Below, one piece after another: positions 38,571-49,244 of a stretch of DNA of 64,000 nucleotides. A model generated the notes under the pieces. That model saw only the letters and a program-made list of their open reading frames with translations, was not told the origin of the DNA and did no database searches. The translations under genes were made by a program, and so were the position numbers. Numbering within the stretch: the first letter of the stretch is position 1; the number at the start of each line of letters is the position of its first letter. Source of the stretch: Zeugodacus cucurbitae (Eukaryota > Arthropoda > Insecta > Diptera > Tephritidae); contig NC_071669.1 of assembly GCF_028554725.1 (NCBI RefSeq), positions 35,702,001 to 35,766,000 of the forward strand, in the 5' to 3' direction.

Positions 38571-39503
38571 ACGGGTGATTTTTTTGAGGTTAGGATTTTC
38601 ATGCATTAGTATTTGACAGATCACGTGGGATTTCAGACATGGTGTCAAAGAGAAAGATGCTCACTATTCTTTGACATTTCATCATGAATAGACTTACTAA
38701 CGAGCAACGCTTGCAAATCATTGAATTTTATTACCAAAATCAGTGTTCGGTTCGAAATGTTTTTATCGACAAATTTTGTTCAGCGATGAGGCTCATTTCT
38801 GGTTGAATGGCTACGTAAATAAGCAAAATTGCCGCATTTGGGGTGAAGAGCAACCAGAAGCCGTTCAAGAACTGCCCATGCATCCCGAAAAATGCACTGT
38901 TTGGTGTGGTTTGTACGCTGGTGGAATCATTGGACCGTATTTTTTCAAAGATGCTGTTGGACGCAACGTTACGGTGAATGGCGATCGCTATCGTTCGATG
39001 CTAACAAACTTTTTGTTGCCAAAAATGGAAGAACTGAACTTGGTTGACATGTGGTTTCAACAAGATGGCGCTACATGCCACACAGCTCGCGATTCTATGG
39101 CCATTTTGAGGGAAAACTTCGGAGAACAATTCATTTCAAGAAATGGACCCGTAAGTTGGCCACCAAGATCATGCGATTTAACGCCTTTAGACTATTTTTT
39201 GTGGGGCTACGTCAAGTCTAAAGTCTACAGAAATAAGCCAGCAACTATTCCAGCTTTGGAAGACAACATTTCCGAAGAAATTCGGGCTATTCCGGCCGAA
39301 ATGCTCGAAAAAGTTGCCCAAAATTGGACTTTCCGAATGGACCACCTAAGACGCAGCCGCGGTCAACATTTAAATGAAATTATCTTCAAAAAGTAAATGT
39401 CATGAACCAATCTAACGTTTCAAATAAAGAACCGATGAGATTTTGCAAATTTTATGCGTTTTTTTTTTAAAAAAAGTTATCAAGCTCTTAAAAAATCACC
39501 CTT
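38571..39503 (+). mobile_element. Internally deleted mariner-like element, 933 bp (copy 2)
   Basis: Same length, ends and deletion as the element at 17107-18039. TA duplications are at 38569-38570 and 39504-39505. The 217-codon catalytic reading (38743-39396) is identical in protein sequence to copy 1. I see only a handful of base differences (for example GCTCACTATTC against GCTCAGTATGC, one C/T near 39134, and two T/A changes in the 3' homopolymer). The shared deletion and near identity show that both descend from one deleted master copy. Confidence 0.9.
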
Positions 39504-39639
39504 TAGCTACTAGCAGAAACGACTTATAGGCAAAAGAAGTGGACATCGAAGTTTACATAAAAGTGGAACTGCAATTTTATAAACTTTTATTAAATAATTC
39601 CAATCGTGTTTCCCAAACATGGAAATTGCTTTGCTCATT

Positions 39640-39805
39640 TACTTGTTTCTCTCGAATGTTCTTTTTCAACGTTAAACGTATTAAAAATGAGTTGAGAAAC
39701 ACGATGGATTTTTTTTATCATCATCTCACTTTGATTAATATAGGGTATGATTTGCTTAAAGAAATCGATATTGAAAGTGTTATCTCTATGTTTTACCCAT
39801 ATTAA
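39640..39805 (+). pseudogene. hAT-type transposase C-terminal scrap
   Basis: The frame reads FFFNVKRIKNELRNTM, then a diverged stretch and LLKEIDIESVISMF, ending at a stop at 39803-39805. This resembles the C-terminal dimerisation block of hAT transposases (K-IKN-LR-TM.QERLN.L..L.I..DL...ID...VI). The QERLN core is lost. It starts about 140 bp after the mariner copy. Confidence 0.55.
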
Positions 39806-40165
39806 ATCCAGAAATGTTTATCTGTAACAGTTTGGTTTTACTAAATAATCTTATCTTGAGAACCTATAGCAAACCAAGGGCCTCATGCCAGTATTTACTA
39901 CAAACCCCTCGTTGGCTTAATCCGGCGCTGATTGACCGCCGATTGACATCACACTATCAATAATGAGTTCTGCTTCAATTAATTCATTTTCGACACAAAC
40001 ATTAAAATCTCTGAACAATTATATTTTCAGGTCCGTGATGTGCTAGGTGTACTCGTCGTAGTGGCAAATAGAAAATTGCGATAATTTACACCCTACTAAT
40101 TTGATGATAAGATGTGATCTGAAATACCAAAAACTGACATACAAGATTTGCATGAAATTGTTGTA

Positions 40166-40330
40166 AACAAGTAAGGAAATGTTAAGTTCGGGTACAACCA
40201 TTTCATCCATTTTCCACACGTGTCATCAGGTGTCAAGAAAATATTATATACCGAATTTCATTGAAATCTATCGAGTAGTACCTGAGACCGATATAAGTGG
40301 GCGATGCCACGCCCATTGTTAGTCATTGCA
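40166..40330 (+). repeat. DINE/HINE-like repeat piece 5 (head and internal join)
   Basis: Starts AACAAGTAAGGAAATGTTAA, then GTTCGGGTACAACC. It jumps directly to the internal CACGTGTCATCAGGTGTCAA and AGTGGGCGATGCCACGCCCA motifs, so most of the body is deleted. Confidence 0.65.
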
Positions 40331-40504
40331 AATACTAGTCTCACAAGGAACATTGTTCATTGCATGAGCAGAATGACTGAAAACTGAAGAAGTGGAGGAC
40401 TTAATCTTTAAAAGGTGCCGACAGAACTATTTATTTTACTAGCTAATCATTCTTCATTAGTTTTTAATGCAACTCAAGGAATCTTCTGTCACCGTGCTGA
40501 ATGG
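40331..40504. other. Unclassified spacer between repeat pieces
   Basis: No recognisable feature; sits between forward piece 5 and reverse piece 6. Confidence 0.4.
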
Positions 40505-41090
40505 TAATCATAGATATAGGGTTATATATACCCAAGTGATCAGGGTAACGAGTTCAAATCTGAATGTCTATCCATCCGTCCGTCTGTGCAAGCGATAACT
40601 TGAGAAAAAATGGAAATATCCTAATGAAACTTGGTACAGATATTCCTTGGAACCATGAAACTGTTGGTATTGGGCGCAATTGGACCATTGCCACGCCCAC
40701 AAAATGGCGAAAACCGAAAACACATAAAGTGTCATAACTAAGCTATAAATAAAGTTATGAAAGTAATTTGGTACGAAGGATGGCACTAGCAAGGGCCATA
40801 TTTGGATGTAATTTTTTTGTGGAAGTGGGCGTGTCCCGCCCCCAAATAGGGGTTTTGTATATATATTTTATGTATATCGCAGACCAATTAAGCTATATAA
40901 ACCAAACTTTCTGCAGTCGGTTCCCTTACGTACCCCACCATACACCATGAAATCAGTTGAAATCGGATAATAACCACGCCCAGCTCCCATACAAAGGTTA
41001 GGTTGAAAATTACTAAAAGTGCGTTAACTCACGAATGAAAAACGTCAGAAACACTCAATTTTGCAGAAGAAATGCTCATGGTGCTATTTG
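40505..41090 (-). repeat. DINE/HINE-like repeat piece 6, inverted, truncated at both ends
   Basis: Starts with ATAGGGTTATATATACCCAA, TGATCAGGGTAACGAG and the CCATCCGTCCGTCTGTGC tract, then the body with GCCACGCCCACAAAATGG. It has neither the tail hairpin nor the head. Confidence 0.75.
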
Positions 41091-41135
41091 GAATTCTGTG
41101 GTCTGCATTTAGGCACGGATTGGTTTGACAATACA

Positions 41136-42070
41136 ACAAGTAAGAAAAGGCTAAGTTCAGGTGGAACCGAACATTTTATACTCTCGCAATTTATTGATAT
41201 ATTTTTATTAAGATAACACACAGATATGAGAGCTATGGGAAGTTAGGACCCGATTTTAACCATTTCTGGTACAGATACACACTATTGGAATAAAAATATT
41301 TGCTCTGAATTAAATTAAGATATCTGAGAGATTTACCGAAATTTTCGGTGAAAAATTACCATGGGGCACTGAATTCTTCATATTCGATATTCGGGGCTTT
41401 GAAAAGTTATAGTCCGATTTCAACAATTTTTTCACAAGTGATGCCACGGATCATATACAGTATTTGTGTAAAATTTTATTTCGCTATCTTCATTGGTTGC
41501 TTATGTATATCTTATAAAGTGAAGGAATAAGATGGAGTGGGAGGTGGGCGTGGTTATTAACCGATTTCAACTACTTCATGGTGTGTGGTGGGGTGCGTAA
41601 GAGAACCGACTGCAGAAAGTGTGGTTTATAATAGCTTCATTGGTTTGCGAGCTATATACAAATAACCGATTTGGGGGCGGAGCCACGCCCACTTGCCCAA
41701 AAAAATTACATCCAAATATGCCCCTTCCTAGTGCGATCCTTTATTCCAAATTTTACTTTTATAACTTTATTTATGGCTTAGTTATGACACTTTATGTGTT
41801 TTTGGTTTTCAACATTTTGTGGGCGTGGCAGTGGTCCGATTTTGCCAATTTTTTTGCAACCCTCTTACGGTCCCAAGTTTCATTAAGATATTTCAATTTT
41901 TACTCAAGTTATCCGTTGCACGCACGAACGGACGGACAGACAGACACCCTGATCACTTTGGTATATATAACCCTATATCTAACTCGTTTAGTTTTGGGTG
42001 TTACAAACAACCGTTATGTGAACAAAACTATAATACTCTCTTAGCAACTTTTGTTGCGAGAGTATAAAAA
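41136..42070 (+). repeat. DINE/HINE-like repeat copy 7, full length
   Basis: Head ACAAGTAAGAAAAGGCTAAG and AACATTTTATACTCTCGCAA at the left. At the right is the tail hairpin TAATACTCTCTTAGCAACTT then TTGTTGCGAGAGTATAAAAA. About 935 bp; the best view in the window of head and tail in one uninterrupted copy. Open frames such as 41619-42044 are readings of the repeat, not genes. Confidence 0.85.
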
Positions 42071-42320
42071 TATTAACCTGTATATTTCGAAATGTATTGA
42101 GTAAATAAATTGCTTGTGAAAATAACGAAGAAAGTGGCAACAGTGTAAAAATACTTTTAATTACCCATACCATCAAACTTATTTAAAAAAATACAAATTT
42201 AATAATTCGTGCTTAACTAGGGCAAGATATCGCTTTCTTTGCTATTTTACATATGCTTCTAAGTAATTAATGGATATAATATCTTTGTGTGAATACCACT
42301 AAGAGCTATGAAATAAGGCC

Positions 42321-43768
42321 TCAGCTAGATTTATTATAATTTTTTGGATGTTGCCTCTCCCACCACCGCGCATACCAGGTCGCACTCTCTTGCGCAGCAT
42401 CCTCCGGTTCTACTAGCGGTACATAGTCCATATGTATCGAAGCACGCAAACGATTGAACATCAACACCGACGCTGTGAATGACGCTATTGCACGAAGCGA
42501 ATGCGATAGCTTAAATTTCGTTACTGGATAAAATAACTGCACAAGCATTTCGGCGAGGAAGGAGAGGAGAAAAAAAAGGAAATGCGGCAGATACCACATG
42601 GACAAATTGATCTTGAACTTTCCACCTAGCAGTGCCATTTTCTGTATGAATCGGGTCACATCATTGATGGGAGTGTCATCGGTCACAAATACCGGCAGAC
42701 CGGCAATAGCTTTCGGCGATGCTTTCAGCGTTTTGTATGCACACAAATGGCCCCATGCCACGTTGCCTATGTTGGAAAATATAAAAAAGCAAGCAAAAGA
42801 TTAACAATCACATAACTTGGTCGTAAATAATATTATTTGGCTAACCGGCATAGACAAGCTGTTGTTTACCACCAGCACCGGCGATACGGGGATAGCTGAA
42901 GCCACGGCTTGACAAGTACTCGAAAATTCGGGGCACAAATTTCTCATCTCCCTCGCCATAAGTGAGCGGTGGGCGTATGGCCACAGTTTCCAAGTAATCT
43001 GAAAAATTAGATCTTACTTATACATACTACATATCTATATAATTAAAGACATCAGGGCTTACCAATTTGATTGCTAAGCAGTGTTCCATTTGAATTTAAT
43101 GCAATAGTCTCAGCGCGTAATTTCGACGACGAATAACCGGGTATCAGGAAAGATTTGTCGAAATTAACGGGGTCCTGTGCATTAAATGTGGGAGTGTTGG
43201 CCTTTGACTCAGTTTGGTTTATGACTATAGTGAAAGTGCTGTAGCCCTTAAATGGAACCAGACACACCGATGCACAGCTGGTGTATATGAGCCTCTTCAC
43301 ATTGTGCTGAACACATAAGTCTACAACTGCGCTGGTACCATTCACGTTGGCACGATCTAATTCATTGAAATTCGGCGGATACTCAATACTAACCAGCGCG
43401 GCGCAATGGAAAACGCAATTTACACCTCTGAAGGCATCCTGCACAGTGCTGGACTTTGGCTCGCAAATGTCTCCGACAAAAGTCTTGAGTGCCTCTAAGT
43501 GAGAAATTCCTGCAAAGATGAATGTAACTAGTAAGAAGCTTGTTGATTTATACAATGTCTTACCAATTTTATTATCAAAGGGCAATATATCCAACGAACG
43601 CACTTCTTTGATACCCAAATTTTTTTGTTCGCGCAATAGATATTTCAATAAGTGTTGTCCGATAAAGCCGCTACCGCCTGTGACTAAAGCCACTTCCTCC
43701 GTAGCATTCTGGGCAGTTGGCGTCATATTAACAACTTCTGCAATACTGAAACGTACAAAGTGTGTCAT
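42321..43768 (-). CDS. 3-beta-hydroxysteroid dehydrogenase-type SDR (NAD-dependent)
   Basis: Four coding exons on the minus strand: 43768-43564, 43509-43063, 42998-42846 and 42766-42321 (TGA). The introns are 54, 64 and 79 bp, all GT-AG, and all junctions are phase 1. The product is 416 residues. VALVTGGSGFIGQHLL at 26-41 is the NAD-binding glycine motif, VFHCAALVS follows near 101, YTSCASV at 144-150 supplies the catalytic Ser region, and YSSSK at 194-198 is the Tyr-x3-Lys pair. IRPPLTYGEGDEKFVPRI is typical of the 3-beta-HSD/isomerase family. WYLPHFLFFLLSFLAEMLVQ in the last exon is a probable membrane segment, suggesting ER anchoring. Family members oxidise 3-beta-hydroxysteroids or sterol intermediates; the substrate here is unknown. 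It lies just downstream of rogdi, as I recall for Drosophila CG7724 (from memory). A second in-frame ATG at residue 15 is an alternative start. Confidence 0.92.
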
Positions 43769-44613
43769 TTTTACATTTCGTAAAAAACGACGGACCTAAA
43801 ATTAAAACTGAGCTATGACCTATGTATATCTATCCTAATGTTAAATCACCTAAAACCTTAGTGTCTATATCCATTGATACAACTCAGTATTTATTAAAGG
43901 TATCGCATAGAAGAAGAGATATACAGACATTCTAATCAACTACTCTGTATCTATATATTAATAGTTTATATTGTTTTAGTCAGTAAGCCGATTTGATTCA
44001 GTCAGAGGATTTTGCAACTCGGACAACTCACATAACTCGCTGACCGAGCAAAACATTTTAAGCTAGCTTTAAGCATTAGCGGGAATGAAGTATTAACACT
44101 GCAAACAGTTATTTCGTCACTTGGACACATTTTCACTTTTGATTTACAGACTATGTTTATAGCCTCTGTGCCCTGAGAGATTTCACATGCAACATATTTT
44201 TTTATTTCCTTAGTAAATCTCGGCTCATTCACATTTAGACGTGAATAAATTTGTGTTCCGTCATTTGGCCAACTAACTTGGCCAGGGCCAGTGAATTGAA
44301 AAGGTCACAAACATAAACAAAGTAAGCCATTGCACATGCGCACACTCACGTAACTGCGTCGTTTGATAACGGCAATATTGTGCACATAAACAAAAACACA
44401 TCTACATAGATTTGTATGTTAATAATTTATAAGCGACGAATACCTAAACAGGTTTTCTTCACGTAACCAAATTATTTAACGGCGATCAACTTTGCCCTAT
44501 AACAGTAATTAATTGCGAAAATATGAAAATTAGTTCGTAATATACCTGGTCTAGGGTCCGTAAGTAGCACTAGATACCCCTAAAAATTATATTTCTTTAA
44601 CAGAAGAACTCAC

Positions 44614-44670
44614 CTTTAAAATTTTCTTAAATGATTCGACAAGTCTTTTGGCAAAACTTCACTTTACAAC
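44614..44670 (-). other. Probable non-coding first exon of the SDR gene
   Basis: A donor GTGAG (plus-strand CTCAC, 44609-44613) follows AATTTTAAAG. A transcript starting about 30 bp after the TATA box would give a leader of roughly 55 nt. It could splice to TTTTAATTTTAG|GTCCGTC just upstream of the ATG at 43768. Inferred from signals only. Confidence 0.4.
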
Positions 44671-44690
44671 ATGTAGTATAGTTAACGGTT

Positions 44691-44698
44691 CTTTTATA
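44691..44698 (-). promoter_or_regulatory. TATA box, promoter of the SDR gene
   Basis: TATAAAAG on the minus strand, embedded in CGAACGTATAAAAGAACC. It lies upstream of a donor-bearing leader and about 0.9 kb above the SDR start codon. Confidence 0.5.
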
Positions 44699-44709
44699 CG
44701 TTCGAGTCG

Positions 44710-45290
44710 CTTCAGCGCTTGTCTACAACTGAAATTGACTGCGCTGAGTTAAAAACGTTGTAGCGTTTCTCCAGCGCCAGAGAATGGACAAATCAACTGA
44801 CTGAGGGTAGACTCAGTCGCAGCTGTGTACAATTCTAGGTTATAGCCATGGCCCGGAACCGGTGCACAATGTATGTTGCGCTCAATCCATAGTTTTAGTG
44901 TTTGAATTATTCAGTGCCGCTGAGAGTGCGCTAGAGCCATCTACTTGATAGTGGTAAGCGTGTTGCTACTTGTGTAGATGAGATCAAATCAAGTTAGTTA
45001 GTTCTCTCGAGCGATGCTCAAATATGCGTCAAACTAATAAGGTATCTTGCATATTATCACAATTAATCTCTGTCGGCGTAGCGAAAAACCTTCCATTTTA
45101 TTACAGCTTAGCAAAGAAGATATTCCAGTGAAAAGCACGACCAACAGAACTTGCCTTTGTTGTCTGTACTGAGTACTTCATATTTTTTATTTAGAAATCA
45201 AGCTAGGAAAAGATTAATTCAGATGTAGGCAGCCATTAAAGTCTTAGTATAACTTTAATTTCAGTGAAATATTTTGTTCTTAATATTTTT
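44710..45290. other. Upstream region of the SDR gene
   Basis: Moderately GC-rich at 44710-45000, with motifs such as ACTGACTGAGGGTAGACTCA. It probably holds promoter and regulatory sequence. No gene seen. Confidence 0.35.
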
Positions 45291-45292
45291 AT

Positions 45293-46086
45293 ATCGGGTG
45301 TAACCGAACATTTTATACTCTCGCACTTTATTTTTTTAACACACAATGTGCCCTTATTATTCGCCATATATATGGTATAAAGTCCATTGAAAGTTGGAAA
45401 TACTAATATTAGGTATATGGGAGCATGGAGAAGTTACGATCCAATTTCACTATCTCAGAAATTACTCGACCAATTTCAACAAAATTCGGTTCATAACATT
45501 TCCTTGGCATCCCAATGCTATGGTTTGGTGAAGATATCGGTATAAAACTTTGCACAAACCCTTTATTTCTAGTGTAGTAGTAGTATAAAAATCATCAAAA
45601 TTGGACTATAACTTTTCAATGCACCAGATATCGAACATGAGGACCTCGAAATTAGCGGCAAATTTTTTATTGAAAATATCGGTAAATCTATCAGATATTC
45701 TAAAGAAATTTAAAGGAGATCTGTTTTTTCTATCAGTGTGCCTTTGTGCCAAAATTGGGTAAAATCGTGGTGACACTCTCTGTAGACCCCATATACTTCA
45801 AATTCGGATATTCAAACTTCCTGTGGACTTTATACTGTATATATCAGTTAATATGTGAGATATCTTACCAAATTAAGTGAACGTAAAATCTTGGATATAA
45901 TATATCTTATTATGAAAAATCGGTCTAGGAATTATCCCTTATACTATATCAAAGATGTTTGTTTTCTAGTGGACTTTATTCGGAATATGTGGGTCGAATT
46001 ATATGTTCCCTTAATAAAAATAAATAAATAAGTTGCAAAAGTATTAAATGTTCGGTTACACCCGAACTTAGCCCCTCCTTACTTGT
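45293..46086. repeat. DINE/HINE-like repeat copy 8, head-to-head foldback
   Basis: The left end carries a forward head (CGGGTGTAACCGAACATTTT, then ATACTCTCGC). The right end carries an inverted head (AAGTATTAAATGTTCGGTTA, then CACCCGAACTTAGCCCCTCC up to TTACTTGTT). So both ends are heads in opposite orientation and the tail hairpin is missing. This makes an 0.8-kb foldback-like structure between the SDR promoter and rogdi. Confidence 0.75.
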
Positions 46087-46089
46087 TAA

Positions 46090-48004
46090 AATTTGCTATA
46101 TACGGATTAAATAACGACGCCTACTTTTAGGCGCTTGAAAAATATTTTATGTAGTGGAGCAAAATAATGATACATTATAATCGTAAATATTGAATTATTT
46201 TTTATAAATTGATAAACAAATATTTATTCAAAATTGGACAGTTATAATTGCATAAAGACACAAACAAATTAAATGGAAGCGACACGATATAAAGCACTAA
46301 TTGAGAAAATTTCTGGTGGTATATAGTATTACGTTTGTGTAGTTTTTGCAAGTAATATTCGTATAAAAAAGAAAAATCGTAAAAGATTGCACGATTGCAC
46401 AAACAATTGTTTGCAAATTAGAATTCGGATGGAATTTGTATCGGGTATCAATAAATTAAACAATTTCATCGAAACAGCTTCAGTCACACAACCATGTTAG
46501 CTGAAGCCGAGCATAAATTCGGACATACAGACTCATTAAAACTTACATTAAACCAAAGTCGGTTTTATTAGTGATCGACATCTTAATGTAAATGTAATAA
46601 ATATATATGTATGTATATAAAAACCAGCCTTAATTAGACCCGATTCTGTTCGTTAAATAGAATTTTACCTTAAATGCATTAAAACGTGGACATGATTCAT
46701 TGACTTGTGTGCAGCGTATTCAAAATATTTCTTAATGCTGTTAATCGATGAATATTTTTGTTTGTTCAAGGTTACTGAGTAAATATTTGACTTCGCCAAC
46801 CATACGTACGATTAGAGGTGGATTAAGTAGTAAGCATTTATTATCACTCCTATCAAACGCTATAATCCACTCGAGTCGTTTCCGCAAATGCTAACTAACT
46901 TCATAATAATAACAAAAGTGATGTTCGGAATAGTTTGCAGTATTTCAGTCAATTTCTTAAGCAAACGACATTTCAGCAAATGTCTAGTGCATAGCCATTA
47001 AAATCATTAAAATACGCTTAGTAGTTTATGATTTTATGAGTTGATAATGCTCTATATGTGCCTCTAATAAATATATTACCGTACATACACAACTCATTAA
47101 TGCCGGACCCATAAGTATTGACAAATTAAGATTGCAAACTCTGTACAACAAAACAATGAAATTAAATGGAAATAGGAAGTATTTTAAAACTATGGTTAAA
47201 ATTGCGGTTATGATAACCTTACCGTTGGAAAATATCATATAATGGTTTTAATAAATATAATGCTAATAATTTGTTCTTAAATTGCTTTTTTATTTATAAT
47301 ACTTTCACTATAATAGTGTTTACAGTTCGTATCCGTACTAATACATAATTTTATAAATTATTTCTACGAAATATAGTTCACTCACAATTAAGGCAGAATA
47401 TAAAGGCAACTTTATTATACTTCTTACTTGCTGCTTTTCAAGCAAAACAGACATTATTTGCTGTTGTAACATCTATATTATAATATATTATTTTCTTAAT
47501 GACCACAACTTTAGACGGCGAGTAAATTGTAAGTACTGTCACGGTATCTATAGTAATGCAATATTAAATAATATTAACTAAATTTAGGATTATGCTAAAA
47601 AAGTAATCAACTAATTAAAACAAATAAAACTAAATTTATCAATTTAGTATACGGATGTATGTATGTATAAAATTTGATTAGTATAACTAAATTAAGCTAG
47701 CAATGCCAGGATCAATACATTTTTATATGTTAAATGTCACATTTGGTTAACTTTAAAAAACAGTGACTTATATGCATACATAAGTACGAATATATTTTAG
47801 GCACTTTGTGTAATTTTGTGTGCTTCTTGATTCTTCTTTGTGTTCCAGTGTACGTAATTGCATAAAATAAATGCGTTAAAATATTCGAACATTTTCGTAC
47901 AAACAGATAATAGCAAATCAAATTCAAATAAATTGCTAAATCCGATCAATGCTCTGCTTCTATCGCGTGTTATTTTAACATTTCAAATATGACAACAATG
48001 TGTG
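46090..48004. other. Intergenic, nothing recognised
   Basis: AT-rich spacer between repeat copy 8 and the 3' end of rogdi. It should contain the rogdi 3' UTR at its right edge (read leftward from 48005). Confidence 0.5.
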
Positions 48005-49244
48005 TCAATAGGAAAGCGCCGATGGTGAACGCGACTCAACAGTAAAATCCTTATATACCGAGAAAACAGATATCTAAAAGAATTAATCGAATAAAAAAAT
48101 AAGAAATTATATACATATGTATATGGAAACACTGACAATAGATTCTTTATTGATTGGAGTTGAAGTATACATCGTTCTATTTGAGAAATCTCTCGACGAT
48201 TTTGAAACAGTTTCTATCATTTACATAAAACATACCTTGTCTTTAAGTTGTTGGCAGAGTTTAAGACCGGCACAAAGCATTGGCAGCACGTCGTTTAGCC
48301 ATTGCACAGTCGTCTCTGCCTGGCATGAGTCAAAGCGCATTGTACCCTGTACAGTAATTAGTTGATAAACGGCCATAATCAGTTTGTGACTTTGCAGATA
48401 AAAACTGACTGCTAAATCTTCGGATAAGTTGGGAGCAAGCGATTTCTGAAATTTAAAACTTTAATATATTTTCTCGAATGAAGAAAATTAACAGACCATA
48501 TTGCGACTTTTAATCAGATCTGCGATAGGTTTCTTTTTAGGTATCACTAAACTGGTGCGGGCACGTTGCAACGCCTCCAGTATGTTACCTACCACGTTCA
48601 TTACTTCGTCAGACGTTCTAAAAATGCATAACAATTTAATACCAAATATTTGTTTCAGTAACTTAGTAATTACTTGAAATGGTAGGTGGCATCAACATCA
48701 TCAATGTGGTTAATTGCTTGCTGCAGATGATTGGCTGCATCCTGCACTTGCTGCAACTTCCATGGCGAGTCTTGATTAATACAGGTTTTCTGCTGTTGAT
48801 GAGGTGGACGCGCAAGTTTAAAACTTATATCCTTAAGAAAAATCAATATTAGATATTCTTTAAAAATATATCTGAAAGACAAACTTACAGCATGGGTGAT
48901 GCTATCACCTGTAAGCGTAACAATGGCACGAAGTTTTTCTGGCGCTACATTCATAATATATTTTTCAGTCTTTTTGCCCTCATTGGCATACAACGGCACT
49001 GGAAAGAGATGAGCACACTCGACCAGTATCTTCCTCAATTGTTTTAATATCGCATGTACTTCCTCGCGGAGCACCCATTCGAACTCAACCTGCTGTAATT
49101 GTCAATGAAAATAATTTTCTTTAATATGAATATATCGTGGAGGAATATTTCAAATTTGTTGTTTTTTTTTTTTAATAAAATCATTGATGCACTTAGTTTT
49201 TTTTTAATTACCAAATTTCTGGCTTCCTCCTTCTCGGTTTCCAT
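48005..49244 (-). CDS. rogdi: Rogdi leucine-zipper protein
   Basis: Six coding exons on the minus strand: 49244-49212, 49092-48889, 48831-48674, 48617-48497, 48445-48236 and 48073-48005 (TGA). The introns of 119, 57, 56, 51 and 162 bp are GT-AG and all junctions hold frame. The product is 264 residues. It starts METEKEEARNL, then EFEWVLREEVHAILKQLRKI, WKLQQVQDAANHLQQAI, an ATYHFKTSDEV join, LEALQRARTSL, WLNDVLPMLCAGLKLCQQLK and ISVFS. These blocks match human ROGDI in order (EEFRWLLHDEVHAVLKQL, WKLQQIQDARNHVSQAI, CQQLKDKISVFS). Rogdi is an alpha-helical protein needed for normal neuronal function and is named for a fly memory mutant. The very C-terminus (KDFTVESRSPSALSY) differs from the human one. 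An upstream in-frame open stretch exists but lacks a better ATG. Confidence 0.95.
49090..49095 (-). other. rogdi: Tandem (NAGNAG) acceptor in rogdi
   Basis: On the minus strand the acceptor reads ATTACAGCAG|GTTGAG. Cutting after the first CAG adds one Gln before VEFEWV; cutting after the second omits it. Both keep frame. Confidence 0.6.

Noticed and set aside
44002..44232. 76-codon minus-strand open frame between the SDR gene and its leader exon
   Set aside because: Falls within the inferred first intron; no recognised domain or splice support.
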